The notes under the pieces are model-generated. The model was not told the DNA's origin, did not search any database, and worked only from the letters and a program-made list of their open reading frames with translations. A program made the position numbers and the translations under genes. Below, one piece after another: positions 1 through 11,153 of a stretch of 64,000 nt of DNA. This DNA is from Varanus komodoensis (taxonomy: Eukaryota > Chordata > Lepidosauria > Squamata > Varanidae), in assembly GCF_004798865.1 (NCBI RefSeq), contig NW_025336481.1:28486863-28550862 (forward strand), read 5' to 3'. Every line of letters starts with the position of its first letter. Position 1 is the first letter of the stretch.

Positions 1-610
1 TGGTGGCCTTCTTGGGCTGTCAAGCTTCTAAGAGAACCTGAGGAAGGGGCCGCATTTAGTTTGCTAAGTCACAAATAGCCTAAGTCTTGTGCTTTACTTC
101 GTAGCTTTCCCATGAATCCGGCAGGAGTTCCTGCTCATCGCAGCCCTTAGCACATACTGAGGGGATCCTAATTAGTCATTGCCTTATGTTCATTCTGGTT
201 CGGTTCCAACTGATACCTTTGCATAATTTGACACATCCCCTCAATCATCATCAGCCATATCACTTCTTTTGTCTCCTTGGCTTGGAACCAATTCTCACTT
301 CCTGCCAAGTGCCAGAGATGCTACAAAATGCTTGTCCTGCAGTTGTAATTTTGCTACTTGATATACGCAGCAGCAGAGCCTGCTTTGAAGGGTTTTCTAT
401 AAATAGAACAGAGATGCTGTAATAGCTGGCCTACTGATTTTGCCAGACAGCTTTTCTCTCCGCTGATTGGAGTCCTGAAGTGACTTCTCCTATTCTCCTG
501 TGCTACAATAATCCATTTTAAGATGTTACATTATTCAAAACAATATTACGCTTATGCATTCATTTTACACTTGCGCTAATCCAGGAGATTTGCTGTATCG
601 ATGCATCACA
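1..610. other. Unannotated AT-rich non-coding DNA
   Basis: I see no exon, RNA gene or recognisable repeat here. Open frames are short and have no family features. Confidence 0.5.
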
Positions 611-791
611 TACATTTCTATCCTGTCTTTCTTTCAAAAAGCCCAAGATAGCTTACCCGACCCTCCTGCTTGCCTCTCACAACAACGCTGTGTGAAGAGA
701 CAGTAACTGGCCCAGAGGCACATAGTGGGGACTAGAACCCAGGTTTCCCAAGTCCCATTCAGACACGCCAATTGCTATATTGCACTGGCCC
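611..791 (-). mobile_element. MIR-type CORE-SINE, degraded
   Basis: Read on the minus strand, the segment has the order of a CORE-SINE: a tRNA-like head at the right end, a central core with the words 'ctggcccagag' and 'tcacaacaacgctgtg' as seen on the plus strand, and an L2-like tail at the left end. The same layout recurs at 33.9 kb and 35.2 kb. It is diverged and has no clear target duplication, so it is old. The call rests on motif order, not on an alignment. Confidence 0.6.
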
Positions 792-3359
792 TCAAAGTGA
801 TAATCAACAGGCTCTCAAAGCAACATATGAATCCCATTACATTTGTATTTAAATATATGAATATATTGTTCTGGACTAGTCTTAGCCCAAAATATTTAAA
901 TGTCTGGAGAGCCTGTATAGGGTGACTTTTCTTCCAGAGCAGAATAGAATTGGAAACTTATGGGGAGCATTGCTATGCCACGCTAAGCCATTATGGGTTC
1001 TCTGGGCAAGTCGCAGTATTCCTGACAGATGATCAGGCTTGCCGTGGTTTGTTTCCCCTGCATCTCCCCTCAGTCCTTGCCCTGGCTGCAGGGCAGGGCC
1101 GAAGCTTCTTTGCAGAAAGCCTCCTCTTCTTCAACCTTTCTGCAGTAGGTCAGCTACAGTTGCTGGCTACTGAGGGAAACTGTCCTCCTCCATGAAAGCA
1201 GCTCAGCAAATGGAATTATTATGAAGGCAGTAATCCATTCGTCAAGCTCCCCTGCCTGCTGCCCCCAGGACTTTATTGTACAAGCCTACCTCTGGTGTTC
1301 AGCCAAGCACCTCTATTTCCCTCTTCCATGTTGTGGTTTATATTGCTAGCTGGCAAGCTGCTGATTTTAGAGAAGTCTTCTTCGTGTTACTCTGGCCAAG
1401 CAAACCCATATTTGTCACTTCCACATCAGCTAGTGAATGCCTTTTTTTTAAAAACAATAGTTTCAAGAGGCTTCTTCATTTTACAGTAAGAGCACCCTCT
1501 GGCAGATATCCAGCTGCTTTTGGCTCCCTCCCTGAAGCCTTATCTGCTTGCTGCTTCCCTCCACTGCCAGCTGTCACATCTTGATACCAGTTCCAGAGCA
1601 GTGAGTGAAATCAGGAAACATGCACAAAAGTCATGGCAAGCAGCAAAATGCAGGGGAAAATTGCAGAACTGTAAAGGCAGCTGTCAGGTGAGATGGGATG
1701 AGGGCAGATGGAAGCTGCACATGTGGAATTGCAGGGTGGGAGTTTGCCACTTTGGCCAGGCAGCTTCTGACCCCTTTCAAGCAGCCATGATAAAATTGCC
1801 TTGCCGGGTTTGGATGACACAGCAAGCCACTAGGGCATCGACAACCCTAAAGCAAGCCATGGGCTGTGAAGAAAATGCACAGAGTTCATGACATAACAAT
1901 CCACCATGGCTGATCACTCATCCTTGGTTGTCATGTTGTATGAGCCAGATCATAGTATATTTGGAATGACCTGTTTACCTCTGCAAATGTATGGTGTGTA
2001 TGGAGATGTAGAATGAAATCCATAGACACAATCTAAAATTTTTGGAAGTTCTCTCCAAAATCCATATTAGCAACCCTACAAATTAATTCTGTTTCAAGGA
2101 GGTGGCAGTCATTTTTTTTTTCTTCCCTTGTTTCCAAATACTTCCCGCCTCCTAATTCTGAGCATTCTACATACATTTCAAAGTATCTTGACAAAGAGCA
2201 GCCTCATGGCCTATTAGCAGCCATTGTGTAGTACTAATAGAGTAATAACAGAATTCTTCTCTAATCTGTCCCACTATTATTCTTCCAGATGAGCCTTGGA
2301 ACTGTCCAGCAGTATTACTGAGGTGAGAGGAACTATCCGGGCAACATCTAGAACTAAAAGCTACTCCTTGTGGTTGTGGTACATCTGTAGCTTCTAGATC
2401 AGAAGTGAAGTTTTTGTAAAACTTTTTTTTGTACCCTACCCTTCTGGGTATGAACTGCTTAAGGTGAGCCCCCCACCCTCACCCGTTAGAAAGAGGTGCC
2501 CGTTTTGTCCTGTGGATGGAAGTTTGGCTCAAGTTCTTCCTCCTCTGTTCCTGAAGCCTCAGGAGTGAAAATGGGATTCCAGAGTCACTGGGGGTTCCAC
2601 TGGGGGTGCCTGAGATTCTCTATTTTTTCTTGTATTTCTGAGTACAAGAAATATGTAAATATTTCTATAATATTCAGAATCTACTCATGCCTAATTTTAG
2701 GTTGAGATAGCATATGAATACAAAGAAACATCTCTGATAATTCAAAATATAATAAACTATAGCAAGTATTATTTTTGTCTTTGAAAGATACTATGGTAGA
2801 ATTTCTTACAGCACTAATCCCATTTTAGGACACAGCATTTGAGTGCCTTTAAATCAGAACAGTCTATTTGCTCCTTGTAATCTCTTAATACCATAACACT
2901 TTCTTCAAAAAGGAAATTCCCTTCAGAATGTAAAATTTGCAATATTCTCCCTGGACCCACTGGATTTTCCTCCATTTATTCCTCTTTAGATTTAATATTT
3001 GAGAATTACACGCAGAAATAGAATTCTTAGCTACAATAAAGCAATCTAAGAGTGCTAGAAAGCTTCTGCACCATATGCTCAAGATCCAAAAAGCAACCCC
3101 CCTTTGTGCTTTCCAGTGCTGGGGGCAGGGTATGCAGAGTGGCATGAATGATCATATTTAGTGGCAGCAAACCCTGAGCAGCACATCTATGGCTGTTCTG
3201 ATGTGCCCTTTCAGGCAATCTGCCTTAAATGAGCATGACTCATTTCCCCACAGAGCAAATGCTGATTCACAAAGGCATCTTTTAGAAATGTAATTCTAGT
3301 AGCAGCAAATGTTGACTTTCGCTGATGTCGGAAGGATATCGTGTGGATTAAAAATATCA
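792..3359. other. Unannotated non-coding stretch
   Basis: I see nothing that can be supported as a gene. The overlapping frames around 950-1890 are short, lie in several phases and look like chance. There are short T-runs near 2110 and 2420. Confidence 0.45.
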
Positions 3360-3993
3360 AAAGACCAGTGTGAGACCTGATGAAGGGCCCATCCAGTCTA
3401 GTATTCTATTCACCAAACAGCCAACTAGAAACACACAGGAAGACATGAGTGCAGCACCCTTCTCCTGCTCACGATGCCCAGAAGTTGGGGTGTGCAGGCA
3501 CTCCACATTCTGAGAGTGGAGACAGCATGCAGCCACCAGGACAAGTGGCTATTCATATCTTTCGCCAGGAATTTGTCCAGCTCTCTTGTAAAACCATCCC
3601 AATTTATGGTATCACTGCATCTTGTGCAAATTGAGTCCACAGTTAATTATGTTCTATGTGAAGACATTCCTCCTTCTATCTGTCCTGAATGCCCCAGCAA
3701 TCAGCTTCATGGGATGACCCTGGGTTCAAGTATTATGAGAAAGGGAGAAAACTGTCTCCCTCTTTGGGAAGTTGCTCTAGCACCTTGCTCATTTTACTCA
3801 TCCTTTTCTTCACTGTTTCCAGTTCTAAAACATTCTTGATTAGCTGCTCTGACCAAAACCGTACATCATATTCTACGTCTGTTTGCATCATAGATTTGTA
3901 TAAGAGCAATATTATCTTGGCAGTTTTGTTCCTTTCCTAATTATGCGTAACGTGGAGTTTGCCTATTTCACAGCAGCTACACACTGGGTTGAC
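3360..3993 (-). mobile_element. CR1 LINE, 3' part, degraded
   Basis: The plus strand carries the reverse complement of a CR1 3' region. Recognisable blocks in order are 'gggcccatccagtctag', a stretch around 'atcactgcatcttgtg', 'tctgtcctgaatgcccc', 'gggatgaccctgggttc', and at the far end 'gtggagtttgcctatttcac' followed by 'acactgggttgac', which is a CR1 hallmark also found in birds and turtles. The copy is diverged and has internal losses. Copies of the same subfamily lie at 51.6, 52.9 and 59.8 kb, all in this orientation. An L2 fragment follows almost at once on the right. Confidence 0.7.
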
Positions 3994-4029
3994 CTCTGGA
4001 ACACAGGAAACATTTGGGCAGTAGACATA

Positions 4030-4812
4030 ATTGCTTTTGAGCACCATCTCAGTAGTTGAGCTTGTACGGTTAAATGGTATATGCTGGATAAAACACAAGA
4101 TTGGCTGGAGTGCAGATGGGAGAAAAACTCCGAATCAGTCTAATCAAGTCCTGGTTAATTATGTTCCTATAGATAGTTATACTTATTGGTATTCAGGATG
4201 GGAAAGAAAAGATAGCTCACATTCAATCCACCTTTTGCAACCCAGCAGAATTTTTTGGGGTCATTCAGGGCCTATTACAACCTGGTCTCAATTCTAGGCA
4301 TATATTAGGCCTGCCACAATATATTTGCAAGGCACTTTCAGGATAAAATCTCTTGCCTTAGACTCCAACATTATCTCAGTTGAATCAGGTAAGGTGCCCA
4401 GAGCATAGCCTGATCAATATTTTGTTTGGGTAAGTTTCAGCTAGCACAGCTCAAAGATATTGATGGGTTGCTTGGATGGGTTTTTGCAAGTACATCTGTA
4501 TTGCATCTGTGTCCCGCATGGTTCATAAAAATTAGCAGGGAGGGAACAGCTGGCTGGGCCAGGGTGGTGCTCAATACCTCCTTGAGAGAGGAATGGTTCC
4601 ATGCCACTGAAAGAAGCAGCAGGGAGGTCTTTCCTGAAGAAACCATCTCTTGACCTAGGAGATCTTGACAATTTTAGGCCAGGGCAAATGTTCTTTTCCT
4701 GAGCAAGGTTCTTAAGTGGGTGGTGGCCAGTGAGCTCCAGTCACTCTACAATGAGATCAATTAGCTGGATCCATTTAAGCTGGGTTTCTGATGAACTTGT
4801 TCTGTAGGACGA
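4030..4812 (+). mobile_element. L2-clade LINE fragment, endonuclease-RT linker and start of RT
   Basis: The translation resembles the L2 element at 45-47 kb. A first part, near 4090-4300, matches the linker that precedes the reverse transcriptase. A second part, 4426-4653, contains residues like CPAWFIKISREGTAGW and VVLNTSLREEW, which correspond to the L2 RT N-terminal block (C-P-S-W-L-I then V-V-N-T-S-L-R-E-G). It goes on with a decayed version of the FRP and LDETDYLDPF blocks up to about 4800. Several stops and frame changes show that it is old. The catalytic part of the RT is absent. Confidence 0.6.
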
Positions 4813-7800
4813 TCTCTGTTAGGATCCAGTCTGTTAGAATGTTGATGGATTTCAATACCTATCCTATCTTTCTAACCTTGGAAACCTACTTTGTCTGTTG
4901 ATGGGAGGGTGTTCAAGGTTTTCTAATGAATTTCCATATTATAACAGGTGCTCTGTAACAAGTTTGAAGGGCAGTTGGCAGGGATTTGCTGCCCAGGGAT
5001 CCACTGTAATGATTTGTCAGGAAAGAGTCCTTAAGGAGGCACTTTGATGTGATTATGGACCTGGCTAGGGAGAAAATAGAATCCAATTCTATTTCTAGCA
5101 GTTGTGCTTTCCAGTCTATCCCTTTACAGGAATTTATCATTCTTTGGAGAAGCTGCCTTTTATTTTACCAAAAATGAGCTTGAGTACAGGTTTTTCTTAT
5201 CAAAGAATACAATTTCTTTACAAAGACTGAGTATGATAAATGAAAGGGCATTCAGTTATTCATTGCCAATCCCATTTGTTGCATGCATGCTCTTGTTGCC
5301 AAAAGAGAGATGAAAGAATGTTCAGAGAGGCAAAGCTGCTCCTTTCTTGACCCAGCAGGTTCCAGTCAATTCAATGATCAAGCATTCCATTCTCTTAAAA
5401 ACCATATTCTATGAAATGATTTAGGCGAATCAGATGATGTCAGCCAAATCAAAATTGAAAACACATTAATCAGATTGTTCAAAAGATTAACATATACATC
5501 CGTTAAGCTGTGGGGATGCAAAGAATAAGAAAATTGTTGTGAAGAGGACAAGGGCTGAGTTCTGCTTTTAAAGCATTTATGCATTCTGGTCACCTCTGCG
5601 CAAAAATTCCTAGGCAGAATCGCTGACCTTGAAGGGAAAACCTTAGTAAAAAGGCACAGAAAGACTTATGAAGAACACTTGAGAGATCTACTCAGACCAA
5701 ACAGAACAGGACATGATGTAGAACCAGAATGTGGTTAGCTCCTTAGTCTTTCCTTCCTCTTTTGAGGATGTTTGTAAAAGCAAGATGCTCCACAGGTGAC
5801 AATGAGTGGCCCATTATTGTCCCAAGCCAGACTTCCCCCCCCCCCCTTTGCACTTCCAAAACACTTATTGTTCTTTGGCAAAAGCTTTTTATTCTCCAAT
5901 TCACTTCCAGTAAGCACAACTAATAAAGAATGACTCTCTGAGCATGCCCAGAACAGTACATTGAACCCAGTCTAATAACTACTTCCCAGCATTCTCAGTT
6001 TGAGTAGCCCTGGGGTCCCTCCCTCTGGGATGTCCCTTTTGGAGGGAGACAAATCTCTTCTCCACCCATTGCCTCCCTAGCTGGTCAGCTCATCTATCCT
6101 GATGCAGCATCACGGGTGAACAGTCATGATACTCAGCTGGCTGCAGGATTTCTTTTCCCACACCCGCTCCCTACAGCAGTAAATCCTGAGTATTGAGAAT
6201 TTTGCTTTCCAGGAGCCTTGGTCAGATGTTCATGGCCTTGAACCTCAGCACTGAAGTTCATTGGGTTGAGTAAGGCTGTGAGTTATTTAAGAGGTTTAGA
6301 GGTTGTAAGAATAAATGAGATGAAAAAGGTAGCACACTTTGTACACTGAGATATATAATTATGATTAAAGTTCATCCATAGCCCTAAAACTATGCATAAA
6401 ATGTCAGAGTAGCAGTGCAACAAGGATACTGTTACAGAAGAGTTATATTTTCCCTAGCACAGTTTGGTGTCCTGAATTAATAGGGTTTGGGGACTTCTAC
6501 CTACCATTTCTTTACTGAATTTTGAAATATTAAGATACCAGATCCTTCCAAATATGCAGCACCATTTAATACTTATGCTACCATCTGCCCATAAGTTCAC
6601 ATGATTAAAGCACACAAAGTGCTGATAAGATAATTTGTTCAAAATTATTGCTAATGATTTTACAGTGTATATGCACTTTTTCTGATTTTGTACTAATTAT
6701 GCTTCTTTGTTTATCCCGTTTTAAACTTGTTAGCATTTATCTTTTCCCCTTCCCTTTTCTGTTGTTAATAGGACTAGTTTTTCATACATAGGCAATATAT
6801 TTTCAGAGCAAAAGAAAAGAAAAAGAAAAAAAAAAGGAAAAAGAAAGAAGAAAAGGCATTATTAAAGTAAGCTTTCACAAGTTAACAGCTACTTGCTTTG
6901 AAGTAATCTGGAATTATTAAAGTAATTTATCATAGACAGAGTTAGTTTTGCTGAAGCAAGAGAGATTAAGCTGCCATCCACAAATGACCTGAAAATTAGC
7001 ACTTTCAACTTCAGTGGGATGAAAACTCATGAACAAATTAATGATACAGGACTGGGTTTCACGCCAATAACGAAATTTCTCATCCCTTTTATTTCAGTGG
7101 ACCAGTTTTTTAAGTAACTACACCACTAAATGAATGTTCGGGATCAAGTGCCAACAGCAGTTTTACTGGCATCTTGCTGTGACCCGTGCCTTTATTCTGG
7201 CGTCACAGATCTCCCAGGACGGTACACTAGTCAAAAAGTGTAGACAGCTGATGGCACACAGAAACAGTCAGAGTGTTGCTGTGGTCCTTCCTACTGAATG
7301 GCACAGAGTTGGAGCTTGAGAGATGGTGACTGGGATGAGATGACAGATGGGTCACTTACATTTTCTTTGGTCTCATGCACAAATATAATGATGCTGGAAT
7401 ATACTCCACATCATATACTCCATATATGATATTGCTGAAATGTATGTTACTGCTGTATGCTTGGAAAGGCAAAACATGGGACAAAAAACCCCTGCAAACC
7501 CCTTAGATAACCCCTGCAAAATATAAGATGGATCTCTTTTCCCATATTGAAATGTGTTATAATTTGTTGTGCTATAATTATTTGATTCTTTCTTATAGCT
7601 TATAATGCTTCAAGTTAAATGTGCAAAACATAATGCACTTGTTTTCTCTCGTACCCTATCCCCAGAAAACTGGAACTCAGACTGGCCATTTATAGGATAT
7701 ATTTCATTATAACAGTGAAAAATATCACAACAAAACTTTAAATAAGAATAACAACTGCTCCTCCCAGCAACAATACAATTCAGTCAGTACAGAAATATTT

Positions 7801-7889
7801 CTTGAGCCTCATCAATATTATGTCAAAAAAATGAAGCATAATTAAGACAACCTATCAGTCAAAAGCTGTTTGAAACAGCTTGGTTTTTC
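4813..7889. other. Unannotated non-coding stretch with an A/G-rich tract
   Basis: No gene or clear interspersed repeat is seen. There is a C-run near 5836-5846 and an A/G-rich low-complexity tract at about 6808-6856. The stretch just right of it (about 6880-7060) is AT-rich and free of repeats. Confidence 0.45.
6808..6856. repeat. A/G-rich low-complexity tract
   Basis: The run consists of A blocks interrupted by single or double G, in an aaag/aaaag pattern. It may be a decayed poly-A or microsatellite. Confidence 0.8.
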
Positions 7890-8005
7890 AAAACATCATA
7901 CTGCATTGAGGAGCTTGATAGCGCATCCCTTGGGAGGAAGTTCCATATGGAGGGGGCCACTACTGAGAAGCTTCAGCCTGTCTCTAGTGTCCACCAATGC
8001 AGAAT
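7890..8005 (-). mobile_element. L2-clade fragment (3' coding end), degraded
   Basis: The words 'gaggaagttccatatgg' and 'gggccactactgagaag' match, in the same orientation, the plus-strand image of the L2 C-terminus at about 45.30-45.34 kb ('gagcgcattccatag', 'accaccactgagaaagc'). This is a short old piece of the end of an L2 reading frame on the minus strand. Confidence 0.55.
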
Positions 8006-8020
8006 GCCCAACACATCATC

Positions 8021-8038
8021 TTCTTCTTCTTCTTCTTC
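8021..8038. repeat. (CTT)n microsatellite, 6 units
   Basis: A perfect TTC/CTT run lies here, directly right of the L2 fragment. Confidence 0.9.
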
Positions 8039-8423
8039 AAAATTTGTGAATATGCTGCTTGTAATCCTACATGGCAGCATCTGTCAATTCTTGCTACATT
8101 TTGAACTGCTTTTATGACAATGAGGGCATTTGGAAAGTACCTTCAACTTACGGGAAAGGCAAACTAAAGAATACAAACTGCCAAATATTATGCTATTCTA
8201 TAAATACTCTTTCATCTTACTTTATGCAATGGAGTGCCCTTTCTTCTCAAGCTGTAGAAAGTACTGGAAGAGGAAATTCTCTGGTTGTGTGATGGGTAAG
8301 CCCAGGAACTGCACTGCCAGCCAGCCAAAGATGGAGAAATGTATCCTATTTCCAGGAACTGCAGGTATTTCTGAGTGCCACTGGTTTCTGGATCAGAAAT
8401 CCTTGTTTCCTTGATGGGGATGA

Positions 8424-8506
8424 ATGTTTGGTATGAAATGTAAGCCACCCCAAGGCTTTTTGCAAATGGGGCAGCATAGAAATGTTCTAAATAAATAAAT
8501 AAAATG
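8424..8506 (+). mobile_element. L2 3' terminal tail
   Basis: The sequence reads 'gtaagccaccccaaggc', then 'ggggcagcatagaaatg', then (aaat)n. It closely follows the L2 3' end at 19.92-20.0 kb ('gtaagccgccccgaggcc', 'gggcggcatagaaatg', then aataaat repeats). Only the tail is recognisable. Confidence 0.75.
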
Positions 8507-9412
8507 CTTGGGTAAAACTTTCAATGTGGGTTTGCAACTATGGAACTCACATCTAGAATATATTGTAGTATAGTTTCACCGAGTATTAACAAGCATGTTA
8601 ACTAGTTGGTCCTGTGTTCCCTTGGGTTGCCTGTTGGTGCATCAAAGGCCAGGTGGATTTTTGATTCCTGGTTTAACTGTGTGAGTAAATGAGAGAACAC
8701 TGAGCAAATGATATCAGTCAGGAGCAATCAAAGTGTACTAGCATATTAAAAATAACAGTTGCTAACTTGCTCTCCCATCACTAGGCAAAATAGGTTTCCA
8801 AATTTAGGATGATAGGCTTGAGTGCTAAGGTTAGCCCCAATATCAGGTGTTTTGGGATGATATAAACAGAACTATATTGTCTGAGATTGCAGCCAGGTGA
8901 TCTTCATCTCTCCATCCTTCCACCTGGCATTTTCACTAGTTGGACTGTTTTCTCCATCCAGCCAGAGCATAACAAAGGATTAGGGAAGGAGACTGGATTA
9001 GCCTCAGAAAACTTTTGATTCTGTCTTCCCCAGTCTCCTCCCATTCCCTTCCCATCACATTCCCTTTTACCCTTCTCCAAGCTTGCTATCCCATCCTTGG
9101 AGAGCAACTGCAAGGAATCAGAACTCTGGGGCCCAACTCTGAGGTCAGAGTGCAGTGTGCAACTTCAGAAATGGGATCCAAAAATTCTTATAGCCCTTCA
9201 GGTGTCATCTAGAGGCCATTTTACCACTCTCCAAAGGGAATAAACCATGTTCATCTTGGTTGAAGAAGGATGCATTTTTTAAAATGGCAGGGATGGAAGC
9301 CCACAAGTATCAATAAATCACTCCATAAATCAAACCAACATTTTTTGACAAAGCCAGATTATTGTGCATCAGCCTCACAATTATATTCTGCATTTATTCT
9401 TTGAAAGGTATA

Positions 9413-9545
9413 TATATTTATTATTATTTATGACATGCATATCCCACTTAATATTAACATAATCCCTAAGAGGTTCAGATCCAAATGTATATATTATGCA
9501 ATATAAAGCAATGGGTAAATAATAAAATGTAAAAAGTTAAACCAT
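9413..9545 (-). mobile_element. Possible L2-like 3' tail, old
   Basis: On the plus strand a (tta)n-rich start is followed by 'gcatatcccactt' and then 'aagaggttcagat', which is the layout of a reversed L2 or CORE-SINE tail. The match is weak. Confidence 0.3.
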
Positions 9546-10415
9546 ATTTGTTATGGTGTTCATTCAAGGGATGGGACAGGTAAATTGGCGTTTATTTTTG
9601 CAATGTGTGAAGGTGACTGACCAAAACAAAAGCAAATGCCCTCTGGGATCTGTCAGAGAAGACTGAATGAGGCCAGTTTCAATGTAGTTCTGGTTGCCCC
9701 TGCCAGTTCATTTAAACTGGCTGGCAGCACCTTGTGACTAAAAAAGTCTGGAACATCAACAAATTCTGACAGAAGCGCGGTTGATGCTTGACATTTCTCC
9801 ATAGTTCATATTCTTTCCACTAACCCAAATAATGGAATCCAGCATTAATACTCCCATGCTGAGCAAAAAGTTTTGCGTTTCTGAGTTTCCATATCTCTAG
9901 CATTTCTCAAGAGTTGCTATTAAGGAATAATTTGCTGCTGAACTCTGGCTATAGTCAGTTAGCAAATTGGGACAGGCATGATATCACAGTATGGGTTAGG
10001 CTGAGTGAACCAGAAGTCAAATAACGAGATGGATGTTGTGATCATTTTTAATGAATCAATACACTTGTGGCACCTGAATATTGATAAGTGTGTCACATTT
10101 TGGGAGTCCCCATTTTTACTATGTGCTAAATAATTATTTTGTCTTTAATTTTGTTTTTAATCAGGACAGAAAATACTTGCACCTTGTCCTTCGATAACAG
10201 AAATAGCTGATTGTACCAGGTTTTTTTCTGTTCTGCACTGTCTTTTTTTCTTTTAGCTGAGCTACCACATTATTCAAAAGTGCCTGATTTTTGCTAACCA
10301 CCAACACTTTTCCTGAAAGAAGCATTCAGATGCTCAGCAAATTAAAAGGGAATATTTTTCCTCTGTGGCTGCTTTAATAATCCACTTAACACATATGTTT
10401 ATCTCTGTGTGTCAC
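9546..10415. other. Unannotated non-coding stretch
   Basis: No gene or repeat was identified here. Confidence 0.4.
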
Positions 10416-10590
10416 AAGAACATAGGAAACCACCATGTACTGGGCTATACCATGCATCTGTCTAACCCAGTGTGGTCAACTGATTGTCCAGGTTTCAGGC
10501 AAGATTCTTTCCCTGCCCTACATGGAGATGCTGAGGTTGAACCTGGGATGTTCTCTCTACGAAGCATGTGTTGTACCACTGAGCTATATG
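10416..10590 (-). mobile_element. tRNA-derived SINE with CR1-like tail
   Basis: On the minus strand the element starts with a tRNA-like promoter. The right end on the plus strand reads 'gttgaacctgggatgttc', which is the B-box region, then 'taccactgagctat', which is the A-box region. The left end, 'aagaacataggaaac' with 'gtctaacccagtgtgg', resembles the CR1-like 3' end found on a SINE common in squamates. No target duplication is evident. A second copy in the other orientation lies at 56.1 kb. It is a pol III-derived retroposon and not a functional tRNA gene. Confidence 0.65.
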
Positions 10591-10675
10591 TAAGGTGCAC
10601 ATGTACACATTATACATAAAGCTGGTATAGTTATATATACCTCCAGTAAGCATGGGCAGTATGCCTATGCATACC

Positions 10676-10816
10676 ATTTTCTGGGGAACATGGGTAAGAG
10701 GATGCTGTTGCATTCATGTCTTCCTTGTGGGTTTCCCACAGGACTCTGGTTGGCCACAGTGGCAACAGAATGCTGGATGAGATGGACTCTTGGCCTGAAC
10801 CAGCAGGGGATTTCTT
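10676..10816 (+). mobile_element. CR1 3' tail fragment
   Basis: The blocks 'gtgggtttcccacagg', 'ctggttggccacagtggc', 'agaatgctggatgagatgg' and 'cctgaaccagcagg' form the CR1 3' end of the subfamily seen elsewhere in the window. This copy is in plus orientation, unlike the other five. Confidence 0.7.
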
Positions 10817-11063
10817 AAGCTTGACCTCCAATCATTGGATAGTGAGCTTGTCCTTAGGTCGCTAAATACCCACAATTTACCAAGGAATATAACTGGTGCA
10901 TTTCTTGCATGTTCTCACACTATGAGATTTCTTAAAAGGTGCAACCCATGAGTTGTCCATCTCCAGCTAAAGCATCATGTTTAAATAATCTACAATAAGC
11001 TCCTCCGACATGGACTATGTCCATCTGTTGGTCATCAAGGTGCCTTAACCACTGAGGAGTTTA

Positions 11064-11153
11064 TTGCAACAGGTCCTATGCATTTCTACTCAGAAGTAAG
11101 TCCCACAGGGTTTAGTAGGGCTTATACCCAAGTAAGCATTAATAATTGCAGCC
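11064..11153. repeat. Short palindromic interspersed repeat (about 80 bp family), copy 1
   Basis: The sequence has 'tcctatgcat' on the left, the inner words 'tcagaagtaagtcccac' and 'agggcttatacccaagtaag', and 'aattgcagcc' on the right. The two halves are imperfect reverse complements. Related copies lie at 36.6, 39.1, 43.1, 53.9, 61.65-62.07 and 63.13-63.34 kb. The arrangement suggests a miniature inverted-repeat element. The family name is not known to me. Confidence 0.65.
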
